Assembly: GCA_015143295.1 (NCBI GenBank)
Contig: CM026568.1
Coordinates: forward strand, 18,296,607-18,360,606
Source of the DNA: Tetracentron sinense
Taxonomy: Eukaryota > Streptophyta > Magnoliopsida > Trochodendrales > Trochodendraceae
DNA: 64,000 nucleotides
Direction of reading: 5' to 3'
Numbering within the stretch: the first letter of the stretch is position 1; the number at the start of each line of letters is the position of its first letter. Below, in pieces: positions 32,311-45,200 of this stretch. The notes under the pieces are model-generated. The model ran no database searches and had not been told where the DNA came from. It saw nothing but the letters and a program-made list of their open reading frames with translations. A program made the position numbers and the translations under genes.

Positions 32311-32668
32311 TTTACATACACCCACCTTTTCATTCTTAATCAAATATGTAATATTTCTAGCATACAGGGTTAAAGGCATTTACCTTTATGCAGCAGAAGC
32401 AAAATCAATACTGTATGCTGCGGAATAAAGATCCGATCATGTCACGTTGCTTTCTTCTTCGTAGGAGATGGAGAGACTCGATCCCATCCTCGTTGCTGAC
32501 ACTTCTAGAGTAACCACGAACTTTCACACCTTAGATCCTGTAAGGGTTATGATAGAGACCCTAGAAAATCACTCAAGCATTCTGGAAAACTGTGCATACG
32601 TAGGATATGGAAAAGTATCTTTTCCTTTGCACTAGACGAGATTTATAGGGTTGTGGAGTTGCACACGT
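32311..32668. other. Unassigned sequence
   Basis: No gene or repeat is recognisable between the copia fragment and the LTR composite. Confidence 0.5.
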
Positions 32669-32763
32669 TGTAGAGATCCAAACTTTCTTTCATGCCATTA
32701 AGACAATTAATATGGGTGGAATGGTCTTTTGTTATGTTAAGATGCATATTTTTGAAATTCCTA

Positions 32764-33888
32764 TGATTAATGATCTCTAATGACCTAGAGGGGGTGAATA
32801 GGTCTATCTAGGGATTTCTACCAAATTTTAATTTATTTAATTAATTAGTAGAATCACGCAAGCAATCACAATCCTAACACACAGGATTTTTACGTGGAAA
32901 CCCTTTCGGGAAAAATCATGGGACCTTGTCCAGCAAAACAATCCACTAAGAGAAAAGATTAATAAGTACAAGACTTAGACCTTACCCAACATGGACATGA
33001 CACAACGTTCCTTGTTACAGGCTCTTAATCTTGTATACCACGAACCACCTGATTCGATCTCCACCGTAGTAGCTCCGATTCCTCATTGGCCAAATCTTCT
33101 CAAAGCTTCTCAACTCAACAATCTCCAAAGATCAATCTCTTTCTGTGAAGGCTCTGGATCACACACACCGGCTAAAGACACACACAAGTGTTGAGGTTGT
33201 TGAATCAGTTTTCTAACAAACTTTAGAGTGATCTCTTAGCACCTAAGATCTCAGAATGCAAGCCTATAGAATTCAAAAATAATCTTGCATTCTCTAGAGT
33301 GATTAAGAGAGGAGGGATCAATAGGGTTCAATGAAGAATGGATTAAAACCCTAGAAGAATTTCCCTGATCTCCTCTAACTCTTCTCAATCTCATTCCTTC
33401 GAATTAGGTCTCCTAAATGAGGTATATATAAGTTCCCAAGAGTTTGCAGTAGAGTAGGACTCATATTTCGCGAGGACCGATCGATCCATGGTGTTGACCA
33501 AACGATCTAATGCCTACCAATCTATCGGTCATCACCAACGATAGATTGGTAAAAATTCATCTCTTTAAAAAATTTCATCATACAAAAATAAGCTCAACCG
33601 ATCGATCCCTTATGGCCATCGATCGATCCTTCATGCCATACTTAGCCAAATCCGAATGACATGGATCCTAGAACATTTACCATGAGATTATACTAACCTC
33701 CTAGGTTCATAACCAGATTGTCTAAGTCAAAACCAACCTAGGTAATGGGTCACTAAGTCACTTACCTTGCTAGATCCGGAGGTGATACTTGATGTAAATA
33801 TCTTCCCTCTTCTTCGGATTCTTGAAGCTTTACCAAGTATGATAAGTTGACTTAACCATAACTCTACTAAGACCTATGTTTTGATACA
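32764..33888 (-). mobile_element. Nested LTR with cgatcgat boxes
   Basis: The left end TGATTAATGATCTC...GACCTAGAGGGGG is the inverse of the right end of the LTR at 58284-60088 (cccctctaggtc...). The right end is near TTTTGATACA. It contains 'acgtggaaaccctttcggg' and several 'cgatcgatcc' boxes at 33475-33640. No perfect TSD was found (tccta against tcatt), so the borders are approximate. It splits the outer LTR, whose halves rejoin at about 33889. Confidence 0.6.
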
Positions 33889-33984
33889 TCATTAGACAAG
33901 ACATTTTGAACTTACAATTTTAATTATGGCTAAGTGGTGTGGTGTGTTTAGAATGCTTAAGCGGATAAAAAGTGGGAAAATAGA

Positions 33985-34170
33985 GTATGTGATCGATCGC
34001 ACTCAGTCTAATACTGAGGAAAATCTTTGTTCAGGTTGCGATTGATCGCAGGGTACTTACGATCAATCGCACTCAGTAAAAAATTTAAGGATTTTCTTTT
34101 GTGTGTCATGCGATCGATCGCACCTGGAAAGCTGTGATCGATCGCAGTGTGCGGGCGATTGATCGCAGTT
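33985..34170. repeat. Array of gatcgatcgca boxes
   Basis: Six or so copies of gatcgatcgca, gattgatcgca or gatcaatcgca in under 200 bp, inside the outer LTR. They differ in the central bases, which looks like decay of one palindrome. Confidence 0.85.
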
Positions 34171-34934
34171 ATGCACAAGATTTTTTTTAAGAGTTACGGA
34201 AATAAGGGTTTTAAATCCCTAGGCTATAAATAGAGATTCTACTTCGGGGTTTTAGATTTTTAACTTTTCTAAACCTAATTTGGCAAGGGGAGAGAAAACC
34301 TAGGGTTTCAAAGGGAGATTTTTCAAGAAGGGAAGTTCTAGCTTGAAGAAGGAGATTAAAGCTTGAAGAATCGCCCCCAAAGCCTTGAGGAGCCTTCTCT
34401 AGTGTTTTGGATCGAAGGGAACGATCCCAAAGGTCGATATGCCTACTAACTTAACTCCATTATGTAATCTCTCTAAGCTTAAGTATGTTTGATTAAAAGT
34501 TTTCTTGCATGATTTTTATGGAAATAGATATATAATGGTGAATGAGAGGATTTTACTCATTAAATGAGGATTTTGGCACGTGTTTAAGATGTTGGTAAAA
34601 TGATGGTTTAAGCTTATTGGTTTGATAATTGATGAATTATTGGAAATGGTGGAAGGGAAATGATGATGGATTGAGTTTGAATGAATGATTATGATATTGA
34701 GATGTATGTCTATGGTGATGTATGCTTGGAATGAAGGATGAAGTTTATGAATTGGAGGAATGGTGTTTGCTTTTATGTATAAATGGAAATTAAATGAGTT
34801 TAATGTTAAGGAATGTCTTATTGAAATGAATGTACTATGCTAAGAATGTTGGCTATGAATCTTATGCTAAAATGTTAATTATGCTTCTCGTGTTATACTA
34901 TGCCCTATTTATATTGAATGGTGATTGGTATTCG

Positions 34935-36514
34935 TCTAGAACCCCGGATCTCACATTCATAGTGCTGTGAATAGTGTTATGAATAGTATTGATGTAATGT
35001 AACTTTTCAAATTTTGAGATAATTTTTCCCGATAATAGATGCTTATAGGTTAAATAAGCATATGTGATTTTATGAGATTTTATTCGTATGTTTAGAATGG
35101 TATCTTGGACTCTTGAAAATTTTACGACAGACCGAATTTATCGGTTTTACCCTAAAACTGGAAAATGAGATTTTGATTTACTAGGAATTGGATTTTCTAA
35201 GTATTTTTATTGAATTCAAATGGACGGTATTTCCTTATTTTAATTTAAAACTTAAAGTTAATGAAATGAAAGGCAATATTGGATTTTCTAAGGATTAACT
35301 TTAATGTCTTAAAGTAAAACAAGTATTTATGCTCCGTTTGTTTTGAGGTAAAATAGGGGAAAACAAATGAATTTCATGGAAAATATCATTTTTCAAGTGT
35401 ATTTTCTTTAGGACAACTGGCATTTTCTGCGAAATTCATTTGTTTCCTTTATTTTACTTCGAAACAAACGAAGCATTAGAGTAAGTATAAGAAGGGCAAA
35501 AATAACAAAGCATACTCCAAAACATAAAAATAGGAAAAACAGAGTTCCAGACGTCGACGTTTGGAACTAGGTGAATAGCAGACGTCGATGTCTGCACAAG
35601 GCAATATCGAAACTGAGATTCAGAAGTCTCAAACGTCAACGGCTAGCTTCGGGGGCATCTCTTGCGTCGACGTCTGAAAGGTCAAAAATGACCAATTCGA
35701 CCTGTAAACGCGTTACCGACCTTGGGGATGTTTTCTAAGGGCTTTTAAGGGTTTTGACAACCCTTGACCTATAAATAGAAGGGGTTTTTCGTGGGTTTGG
35801 AATTACCAAACCCTAAGCTTAGATTTGAGAGTGGGATTGAAAGAGAAGAAGAAGAAGAACTCTGTGATTTTCAAAGTGTTCTTCCTAAAGCAAAGTTTTA
35901 AGAGTATGTGATTTTGAAAAGTAAATGCATTTACAATTGAAATAAGATTTAGAAAGCATTGGTAGAATTAGGATTTTCAAAAGATATTCACATGTTGGTT
36001 TTAAAGAAAATTATGGTTTTCGTTCTCTGATTTAAAGTATGTTTTACTTTGCTTAGTTTGACATTGAACTGCCTTATTCTGTATATATACGAGCATGTTA
36101 TGATGTTCATAGCATGGTTAGCTAGTAGTTTGTATATGCTAAGTATTCAATACTCAGTCGAACTGTTATTTCGGTAGGTACATGGCTTGATGTTGCACAT
36201 CGGAACCATGGTTAGAGGACGAGTACATGGAAGACGATCATGCTCGGGGACATCTTGTGGAAAATAGGGATCTTGACAGGCGACTTTATTATTACTTCTT
36301 TAAGTGATGAGAGGGAGAGACATGTAAATTTAACCAAGTGAGGATGCCTACTTTGATTAGTAGTGTTGGTGTGCACTTGGAATATAGTTAAGTTATAAAG
36401 AATTTTTCAGGTTTGCTTTTTAGCGTGCCTTATATGCTCTTGCAGGATGGTTTGATCAGATAAGTCACGAGCCAAAAGTCTCCTAACTCGTAGGGGGGAT
36501 TTTGGGTCGTGATA
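34935..36514 (-). mobile_element. Nested LTR, 1.58 kb, same superfamily
   Basis: Flanked by a perfect 5-bp TSD attcg (34930-34934 and 36515-36519). The ends TCTAGAACCCC and GGGTCGTGATA are decayed versions of TGTAGAG... and ...GGTCGTTACA of the host LTR, so a related LTR has inserted into another of its kind. The motif caatactcagtcga occurs once here (36149) and once in the host LTR (37020), as expected. It contains a foldback MITE (35331-35474) and gacgtcgacgtc boxes (35545-35680). Confidence 0.8.
35331..35474. mobile_element. Foldback MITE, 144 bp
   Basis: About 45-bp near-perfect terminal inverted repeats: GCTCCGTTTGTTT and AAACAAACGAAGC, with gtaaaata and aaacaaatgaatttc matching further in. 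'Cgtttgttt' ends are common in plant MITEs. The TSD is unclear. Confidence 0.8.
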
Positions 36515-37394
36515 ATTCGGGTAAGCCAAAATTTAGAAGGAAGTCTTCCAGACTGGGAATTCTCTAACTATTCGGTATCAGACATTATAATGGAGTTTCC
36601 ATGGTGGGAGATTGGAACATAAGGAATGACCTACTCGAATGTCAATTGCGACACTCAAGCACTATTCACTTGCATGGTAAGTCTTTAAGTCTCATGAGTT
36701 CACATGTCTCATAAACATGCATGCATGACTCGAATATCTCACAAACTAATAAGTATTGGTCCGCGGAAGGGACATGGAGTCTCATAAGAAATATCTTGTA
36801 AACGCATAAGAACTATCTCGCAAGCTCATAAGAACATGCATCATGTAAGATCAAGGCTAAGAGTTTCTCATGCTCACAAGTCCACATGAGCCAAGATGAA
36901 AATATGATGTCTCGCATGCTCTTATGCACTCTGATTATATGTTTATGAAATAATTATGTTATTGAATATGTTCTAATGATATCATGTTGTTGGTTAGATT
37001 GCTTATCCGTTGAGTGTTTTCAATACTCAGTCGACCTGTTCTTATCGGCAGGTTTAAAGCCGGAGTCGATAGCAGAGCATTGGATAGAGGAGGCATACAG
37101 AGAAGAGGAAGGAGGTGATCTCTTCACCGAGGAAGTGAGAGACCTCGACCAGTCTCCTTACTATTAGGTTTCTTATTCTACTTTTAAGGAAATTTGTAGT
37201 AGACTAATGTTGTTCAGGATGATGTTGCTTAGAATCTTATACTTTGTTAGATCTTAGTTATGGTGGGTTATGTTCATATGGGTCAAACTTATACATGATG
37301 GTTTGGTTTTATCTATATTAAATTTTTTTTATTCTCATTTTTGGTGACGGTCCAAGGCCCCATTTTGGTCAAAGTGAGATTTGGGTTCGTTACA

Positions 37395-39689
37395 CATTCC
37401 TACTGTAGTCGTTACTTTTGGTGGTCTTTCTTTTTGGTAACTCTTAATCCTTATCTTAGTGCTTATTTTTGTGGGTCTCACATGGACGTTTAGTATACCA
37501 CAAAAACTAACATACTCTCATTCGTCCATAGTGGGGCATAACAAAGTATTCTCATATTGTCCAATACAAGTATTCTCTTCATACATTGAAATAAGGCGAG
37601 CGACCAACGGGAGTTCATCTTCCGGAGAGAGTATTTTGCCAAGTTTCTATCTTACTAACATAACACATCTCATCTCCAACAACTCATACCTTCCCTAGCT
37701 AGACATATTTGGCCACATCGGATTGAACATTTTCTAATCCCTCATGAGTTAAGACTCAAAACAATGCTCAACCCAGTATACAACACATGAGCTTCAAGTA
37801 AAACAAATTAATGAAAGCATATACCTATACATATAATATAATGTATGATAGTATATGGTAAAAAATTGCAGAAAACAAATAGATTTGTAGGCAGAAGCTC
37901 CAAACATTGTGTACTATTTTTCAAGAGAATGTGATGCCAAATAGTCTTCCTTAATTACTTATATTACTCAATATCAGTCGAGTTACTCACCCAGTCATAT
38001 CCCTTTAGACCTTATCAATCTTAGTCATTGGTAATATGCTAGAGTTAGTAAACATCAACCTCTAGCTTACAACATAGTCATTAGTCACTAAGGCCATAAT
38101 GTTACCATTAGATTCACATAGTAACGAAACAGGGAGTCATTCACTTACTAGGGTAGGTAAAACAAGTCGCTCATAGCACATGTAGTATGATATCCATGCT
38201 ACAGTGGAGCTTCATAGGAGTTTGTCAACATCAACACCGTTCGGATCTTAGTTTAGTCGCATGTCAAGTGCCTAACCTGACATCTTCAACCTTGTTGCTA
38301 GCTAAAGCATCTGATTAAAGGGCTCACGTCTGACTTTCTCAGGCTATATGATTCTTGTGGGACATGTGAATCATGGTCGATTCCTATGAATCTCATCTCG
38401 ACACTTTTTCAAGTTGACATTTTGTAGCTACCATATTTATATTCTTTGCATCATGACATATCCATAATCAACTTACCTTCTTAGGTATTATAATATGTAG
38501 TGCATGTCTCATCCTGCTCGCACTCTATACGCTAGGGTGGCCATTGTGTGGTTTGGTTCTTCTATTTTGTTCTTCTCTTATTTACTTTTTTTTCCTCTCT
38601 TTTTTAAAAATATTTTTTCTTGAATATTTTGATTTGGTTTTCTGATTTTAGTTTACTGAAGCTCTATTTTTTTTTTCAAGGCATGCAATTTTGTTTTTTA
38701 GCTTGAATCAACAAGCTTTCAGGTTTTCTCAAATCTAATCCTTGGATCATAAAAAGGTATGAAAAGTTAATTTCTAATTCTAACCCTAACTCTTCTTCTT
38801 CTTCTCTCTCGGTTTCCATCTATTTTTGTGATCTAATCGTAGTAGATTTTGGGGTTTTCTATAAAAGAACTCACAAGCTTGCTTACTTGATATTGGTGTT
38901 GATCCATTGCAGTTAGAAAATCTTGAACAAGAAGAAGAAGAAGAAATTCTCAGAATATCCGTTGGACTTAATCCTTAGAAGCTCATAATCCTATGAAAGC
39001 CATTTTTTTTTTTTCATATTTTCAGCCCTATTAATGGCTAATTTTATGGATTTTATTTAATTTCTAAGTTGGTTTGAGGTGCTTTAATGGTGGAAGTGTT
39101 TTCATTTGCTTAGGGTTTTATTATTTGGCATAATTTATTTCTTGAATTTCTTATATAATGGTTTCTTCGAGCTTATGTAGTCTATATCATGAAAATGAAA
39201 CCCCATGTGAAATTACATTTTCCCCCTATAATTCAGCTTAGCTATAGACATCTCTGTGTTTGTTTTCTAATTTGTGAGATTTTTTTTTGGTTTGGTTTGT
39301 AGAAGCATACTTTCATGCATTTGGTTGGGATTATGGACTTTTAGTTGGAAATTTCCATTTTCTTGCCAACAAATGGTTGGTCTCTCATGCTCCATGTTTT
39401 CTCATGTTATGTTATAGGCTTCAAGCATACTTCTATGTTTCTCATTTTTCTCATGTTATTATTTTAAATAATAAAATAAATGATTTTATGTGAAGCTCAC
39501 AAGTGGCGGTGACACAAAGTTTTCTTTTATTTGGAAACTTTTGAATTGTGAGGATATGGTTAGCATTACTCCTGTTAATAGAACACATTTTTTTTAGCCT
39601 ACTTGTGCACCCCCACACAAAGTCATTAAATAAGATGTTAATGCTTGCCTATTTAACTGCTTATTTTCTTTTATAGAAAAAAAGAGCTC
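37395..39689. other. Non-coding DNA left of CACTA-like exons
   Basis: No clear gene. The stretch 38750-39060 has TATA-like 'ctataaaag' and (GAA)n runs and may be the promoter or leader of the CACTA-like gene, but no CACTA left terminus was found. Confidence 0.4.
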
Positions 39690-40272
39690 CAGTAGTACAG
39701 TAACAAGGACAGAAGTATATGTGGCCACCCACACAATGAAAGATGGGACTTGTCCTTTTCGTGTCACAAGACAACAAATAGTGAGAATAAAAACTCTAGT
39801 TATCTTTTTTATGTCAATAAACAATTAATATAAGTTTTTCTAACTAATTATATATTTTGTAGGATGAAATAAGACAAATTATTAGCATGGATCCATCACT
39901 AGGACATGCTGATTTAGATAATGACCATGTTGCACAGGTATGTGATTCCTTTCTCCCCTCTTGTATTATATTCCTTCTAATAAAATTTCTCGTTTAATTG
40001 TTAATTTTGTTACTTGATCAGGTATGTGGTCGTGATGGAAGGGGGCGTGTACGAGGCATGGTCTCTCTAAGACCACTATTTGTGTGTCAACTCCTTACAA
40101 AGAGACTATAAAATGGGAGAAAAAAGTATCTGAAAGCCTTGAGTCGAAAGTTGAGGCCATTAGCAAGCGACTTTCAATTTTTGAAGAGAATAAGAAGGGA
40201 CGTTCATCTTCCGAATTTTCTACTCATGGGGCACATATGCAGGATTCCTTAGAGTTTTGTAGTACTTCCTAG
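39690..40272 (+). pseudogene. CACTA-like (Ptta/En-Spm type) protein exons, broken
   Basis: Three exon-like pieces with splice signals. The first, near 39700-39779, reads TEVYVATHTMKDGTCPFRV and ends at a GTGAGA donor. The second, 39864-39937, follows a TTTTGTAG acceptor and reads MDPSLGHADLDNDHVAQ, ending at CACAG|GTATG. The third, from 40021, follows TTGATCAG and reads VCGRDGRGRVRGM, then shifts frame and continues KWEKKVSESLESKVEAISKR (coiled coil) to a stop at 40270. The order 'THTKKDGT ... Q V.G ...GRVRG ... coiled coil' is what I recall for the plant Ptta/En/Spm transposon protein family (Transposase_24-like). The frame break makes this copy inactive. It is a C-terminal fragment only. 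Confidence 0.55.
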
Positions 40273-42038
40273 GTATAAATTTTGAAACTATTTATTACTT
40301 TCAAATTTGCAGATCAACAAAAGAAGTATTGAATTTATAATAATATATGTTCATATAAGAAATGTCGAGACAATCATTGTCTATTCAAGGCACTTATCTA
40401 AGATTATGATATGGATAATACAAGCATGAGGAAGGTGAGGACATATTTTTACAGATGACCTGTTGCCGGATCAAACCCATTTCAAAGTTTCTCAAAATAG
40501 ACAAACATAAGAAACTCTTCCATTTGCAGATTTTTACAGAGCTTTTTTTTTTTTTTTTATAAAGTAAGAAATTAGTTTCATCTCAAGGCAAAACCCTTGA
40601 TTTCTACTGTACTCTTTCTTCTTGCTTTTTCTTCTTCTCTCCTTTGATCTTTTTCTTCCTTTCCTTTTGTGGCCATCGAATAGAGAGTGAGAGTGAGCTT
40701 GAGGGAGGTGGAGAGGGAGATAGGGATGGGAGAGGGGAGTGAAAACCTCCTCAGTATTCCTAAGTTGAGTTTGGGTCTGATTAAGGAAATGGGATATTGG
40801 TGCAATGTAGATTTGGGTGTATGACACTCAATAAATATAATGGGTAACAGCAACACATAGGTAAAGCTCTCCACAATATATAACTACTATTTTTTTATTA
40901 AAAGGATCTTTAACTACTAGTGCACGTACTGCACTAGTATGTATGACAAGGGTGTCTCCTCCTAATTCCTACCTTATAGATCGTGTATTGGTTTTTACAT
41001 CCACGTGGCATAATCTGATGTGTGATGACCCACATTTCAAAAGGTCCAATACTGGAGATTCTCCTACACCAAACATCATAGCCATCCAATTTGTGGATTT
41101 TCTACCAAAACCAAATGGGGTCTTGGATAATTTGATTAATGGGGTCAACTTTTGCACATGAGACTAGGCGGACCCAGGAACCTGTTGGCTCACTCAATTC
41201 CTTGCAAGTGCAAGGGCCAAGGTGTGCACCGTGCCAGTTGAAGACTTATTTCCGTTAGGATCCATCAAATGCAATTCAAGTAAGAACAAGACCTATCTGT
41301 TTGATATGAATTATATGATGGTACTGGTAATGAATGGTAGGTAGAAGAGAAAAACCAGAGAACCAACCTTGTTCATTCGTGAAGGTAGTAGAATTAAATG
41401 GTACCCCTAGAATTAGAGATCACTGTCCTACACTATAACTATAAGCATGTGTAGCAGTAGTACGAAATCAAATCGGTCAGACATCCATTTCTAAACAGCT
41501 CTGGTTGCTTTAGCTTTAGCATTGAAACCTTTTCTACCATGACTCATTATTGTCCAACCATCAAACTGGTGGGTGGTCCACAAATTCAATGGCCCCGATG
41601 CCTTCTCTTTTGTGTGTATGTGGGGGCATTCGTATGAACTGGAGACCCTAAATATGAAAGTTAATGATGATTTGTGTGCTACTTCAGTTTCAACACCACT
41701 AAAAGAACTTCAATGAGAAGAACTTGGTTTTCTCATCTTTCAGCTTGTGTTGATCAATGTGTCTGCCTTTTCATTGACATAGCAATCCGTTATATAAAAT
41801 CAGTAATATCCTAGAATTTCCCTGTTATGGTCCAAAATATTTGCTAATCTCCAAGGGTCCACAACTTAGAAGCTTCCCTAGAAAGAACATTAGCAATTGA
41901 CCTTAGCAATTCCCAAGAAAGTTCATTAGAAAATCACAAGCTGTACTTTAAATTTGAACCCGTATCCTATGTAGGTTGTCTCCCCATTATTAATCTGGTT
42001 TTCTTTATCTTTTGATGAATAATTGAAAATATCATAAG
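40273..42038. other. Non-coding DNA
   Basis: No supported gene. The minus-strand frames at 40534-40874 are Lys/Arg- and Ser-rich translations of a T-rich tract. The last five bases of this stretch (ataag, 42034-42038) are the TSD of the copia element. Confidence 0.5.
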
Positions 42039-42248
42039 TGAAAGGATTTGCAAATCACCACACCTTTTTACCTTGGTGAGTATTTCTATTTATAATGTAT
42101 TGTTCCCTTGTACAATCTGTACAATCTAATTACACAGCTATGGTATCTACAATAAAGGGAAATAATCAAAACGGATTTGTGTGTCATCTCCTACAATCAA
42201 GGAGGATCCCGTGGGTCAATGGAGGAGGATTTACAGGGATTCTCAATA
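42039..42248 (-). repeat. 3' LTR of the copia element
   Basis: 210 bp, with a 9-bp tandem duplication absent from the 5' copy. On the minus strand a TATA-like attataaatag lies near its centre. Confidence 0.93.
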
Positions 42249-42258
42249 CCCCCCCGCA
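42249..42258 (-). other. Polypurine tract of the copia element
   Basis: GCGGGGGGG on the minus strand, directly before the 3' LTR. Confidence 0.8.
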
Positions 42259-45200
42259 AGCTAAGCGTGGGATTGGAGCCGACGCGAAGCTTGGATCGGA
42301 AGAAGGTAAACAGCGGCCGGGAAACACTTTTGGTAAAGATATCAGCACCTGCAAATTGGATGGAACATGTTGAGTGCAAAGCTTGCCAGCAACAACAAGT
42401 TCTCGTAAGAAATGATAGTCAAGGTCGATGTGTTTAGCTCGCTTGTGAGAAACAGGATTCGAGCTTAAGAAAATTGCACTCTTGTTGTCACAAAGTAATA
42501 GGGGCCGATGTGTGAGGGTGACCTTGAGATCACGTAGGAGATGAGTAAGCCATAGAACCTCAGCAGCGATAAAAGCGAGAGCACGGTACTCGGATTCGCA
42601 ACTAGAGCGGGAAACAGTAGGCTGCTTTTTAGCACTCCATGAGACAAGATTGTCCCCAAGATAAATGGAATAACCAGAGGTGGAGCACCGAGTATCAGGA
42701 CACCCTGCCCAGTCGGCATCAGAATAGGTCGTGAGACCAGTAGAGGATGATGCAGAAAAGGTTAAGCCAAAGTGAAGAGTGCCCTTGACATAGCGCAGAA
42801 TACTCTTGACGGCTTGAAAATGTTCTTCAGTTGGAGCATGAAGAAATTGACTGACAGAGTTGACAGACTAAGCAAGCTCAGGACGCGTGATGGTCAAATA
42901 CTGCAATGCGCCAACCAAAGAGTGATAAAGTGTAGGATCCGAGAAGGGTGCACCGTTAGAGGAGAGGCGCTGAGAGACAACCATTGGTGTAGCAACAGGC
43001 TTACTGTCAAGTAACTGAGCACGAGCAAGGATGTCATGAGCATACTTGGATTGACTGGGAAAGAGTCCATCCGGAAGAGAGGAAACCTCGAGGCCAAGAA
43101 AATAGCTCAAGGAGCCTAAGTCGGTGAGGGCAAATTCCGAGTGCAACCGTTGAATGAAGTGGTTGAGAAGTGCTGAATTATTCCCTGTAACAATGATGTC
43201 ATCAACATAGAGCAACAGATAGATGAGATTAGCTTTTCTACTGAAGACAAAGAGGGACGTGTCAGCACGACTGCAAGAGAAACCAAGTTGGGAGAGAAAT
43301 GTACTGAAACGGTGAAACCAAGCCCGCGGAGCTTGTTTCAAACCATAGAGAGCCTTTTTTAATTTGCACACATGAAGAGGATGCCGAGGATCAACATAGC
43401 CAGGAGGTTGTTCCATATAAACATCTTCACAAAGAACGCCATTAAGAAAGGCATTCTTGACGTCAAGTTGATGTAAGGGCCATCGATTTGACACGGCTAG
43501 AGAGAGAACAACCCTGACGGTGGAAGCTTTGACCACGGGACTAAAGGTGTCAGTGTAGTCAAGTCCGGGAAGCTGTGTGTAACCCTTAGCAACTAGGCGA
43601 GCCTTGAAGCGATCAACGGAACCATCAGAAAGATATTTGGTCCTGAAAACCCATTTTGAGCCCACAATATTTGTATTGAATGGCCGAGGAACAAGAACCC
43701 AAGTATCATTCTTGAGCAGTGCTGTAATTTCTGCATCCATAGCGGCAAGCCATGCAGGATCCTTAGCAGCAGAGAGAAAACCTTTGGGCTCGGAAGTACT
43801 GAGCAAGACATGGAGAAGGGCCGGAGGTTGCACAGAGCTGAAAAGAGCTGGATGTTTGGGCTTGAAGATCCCAGCTCGAGCACGAGTGACCATAGAGTGA
43901 CGAGCAGGTGGAGCAGATCCGGTGGGTAGAGCTCCAGAGCTTGAGGAATCATGTGGCTCACGTACAGTAGGATCCAAAGCAGAGGATGAGCTAGAAACCT
44001 GCAGGGTCTCAGAAATAGGAGAATCATCACAGATGGTGCATGGGTTAGTAAGGGGCCGTGTAATAGTGGTCATAGGCAATGGAGCAAGAGAGGTAGAAAT
44101 GGAAGTGCATGGCTCTAAAAAATGAGAGATGACCAACTCCGAAGAGGGATGTGCACGTGAAGAGTCTAAAAATGGAAAAAAAGACTCATCAAATTGAGCA
44201 TGCCGAGTAATGTAAATACGAGAAGTAGCGGTGTCCAAACAACTGAAGCCCTTGTGAGATGGACTATAACCAATAAAAATGCAAGGCAAACTACGTGGAG
44301 CAAATTTATTAGAAACATAATCACGTAAACAAGGATATACCCGACAGCCGAAAGGATGAAAATGCTCATAATTAGGAGACTTACCATACAGAACCTCAAA
44401 AGGTGATATGCCACCAAGGATCGGCATGGGCAACCGGTTGATAATGTATGTAGCAGTGCTAAAAGCATCAACCCAAAAACGAGTGGAAACATGAGAATGA
44501 AAGAGAAGAGCAAGACCTGTTTCAGTCACATGACGATGTTTGCGTTCAGCACGTCCATTTTGGGATGGAGTGTAAGGACATGACATTTGATGATGAATGC
44601 CATTGTCCTGAAGATGAAATTGAAATCGAGTACTGGTGAATTCGGCACCTCCATCACTTTGAAATTTTTTTATTTTTGCCGAGAGTTGATTTTCCACAAA
44701 TCGTTGAAAGCGGAGGAAAATATCAAAGAAATCAGACTTTAGCTTCATGGGGTAAAGCCATGTGAAACGTGAGTGATCATCTATAAATAACACATAATAG
44801 ATAAAACCAGCATTTGATTTAACAGGGGATGGACCCCAAATGTCATAATGAATTAGGCCAAGCAGAGAATCAGATCTACTATCATTAGAAGAAAAAGGCA
44901 ATCGATGACTTTTTGCTAACTGACATGTAGAGCACATATGCGGAGTGGGGAGCAAAGAAGTAAGAGATAAATGACCTTTTTCATTCAATAAAGATATAAC
45001 AGAATGATTGACATGGCCAAGTCTAGCATGCCATAAATCAAATGAGGCACGTAGAGATTTTTTAGCAAGAACAGAAATAAAAGCCTGACTTTCGCGTTCC
45101 AACACATAAAGACCACCTTCGCGTTTACCGGTTGCCACCGCCTTTCCCGTTATTCGGTTCTGTACAATAAACTGATCATTAGTGAATATAACAGTGAATG

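Larger units (their letters stand above)
32669..37394 (-). mobile_element. Large LTR with two nested LTRs (composite)
   Basis: The right end, GGGTTCGTTACA at 37394, is the inverse of TGTAACGACCCC, which starts the LTR at 51187. The left end, TGTAGAGATCC at 32669, matches the inverse of that element's other end (TCTCTACA). Internal stretches also match in inverse, for example gatcccaaaggtcgatat near 34423 and gaagtcttccag near 36540. So this is a second member of the family in the opposite orientation. Its body is interrupted by LTRs at 32764-33888 and 34935-36514. The flanks cacgt and cattc do not form a TSD, so one outer border may be displaced. It has no coding domain, which is consistent with a solo LTR. 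Confidence 0.7.

Noticed and set aside
40534..40874. Two overlapping minus-strand frames of about 98 aa
   Set aside because: Low-complexity Lys/Arg/Ser text from a T-rich strand, with no domain.
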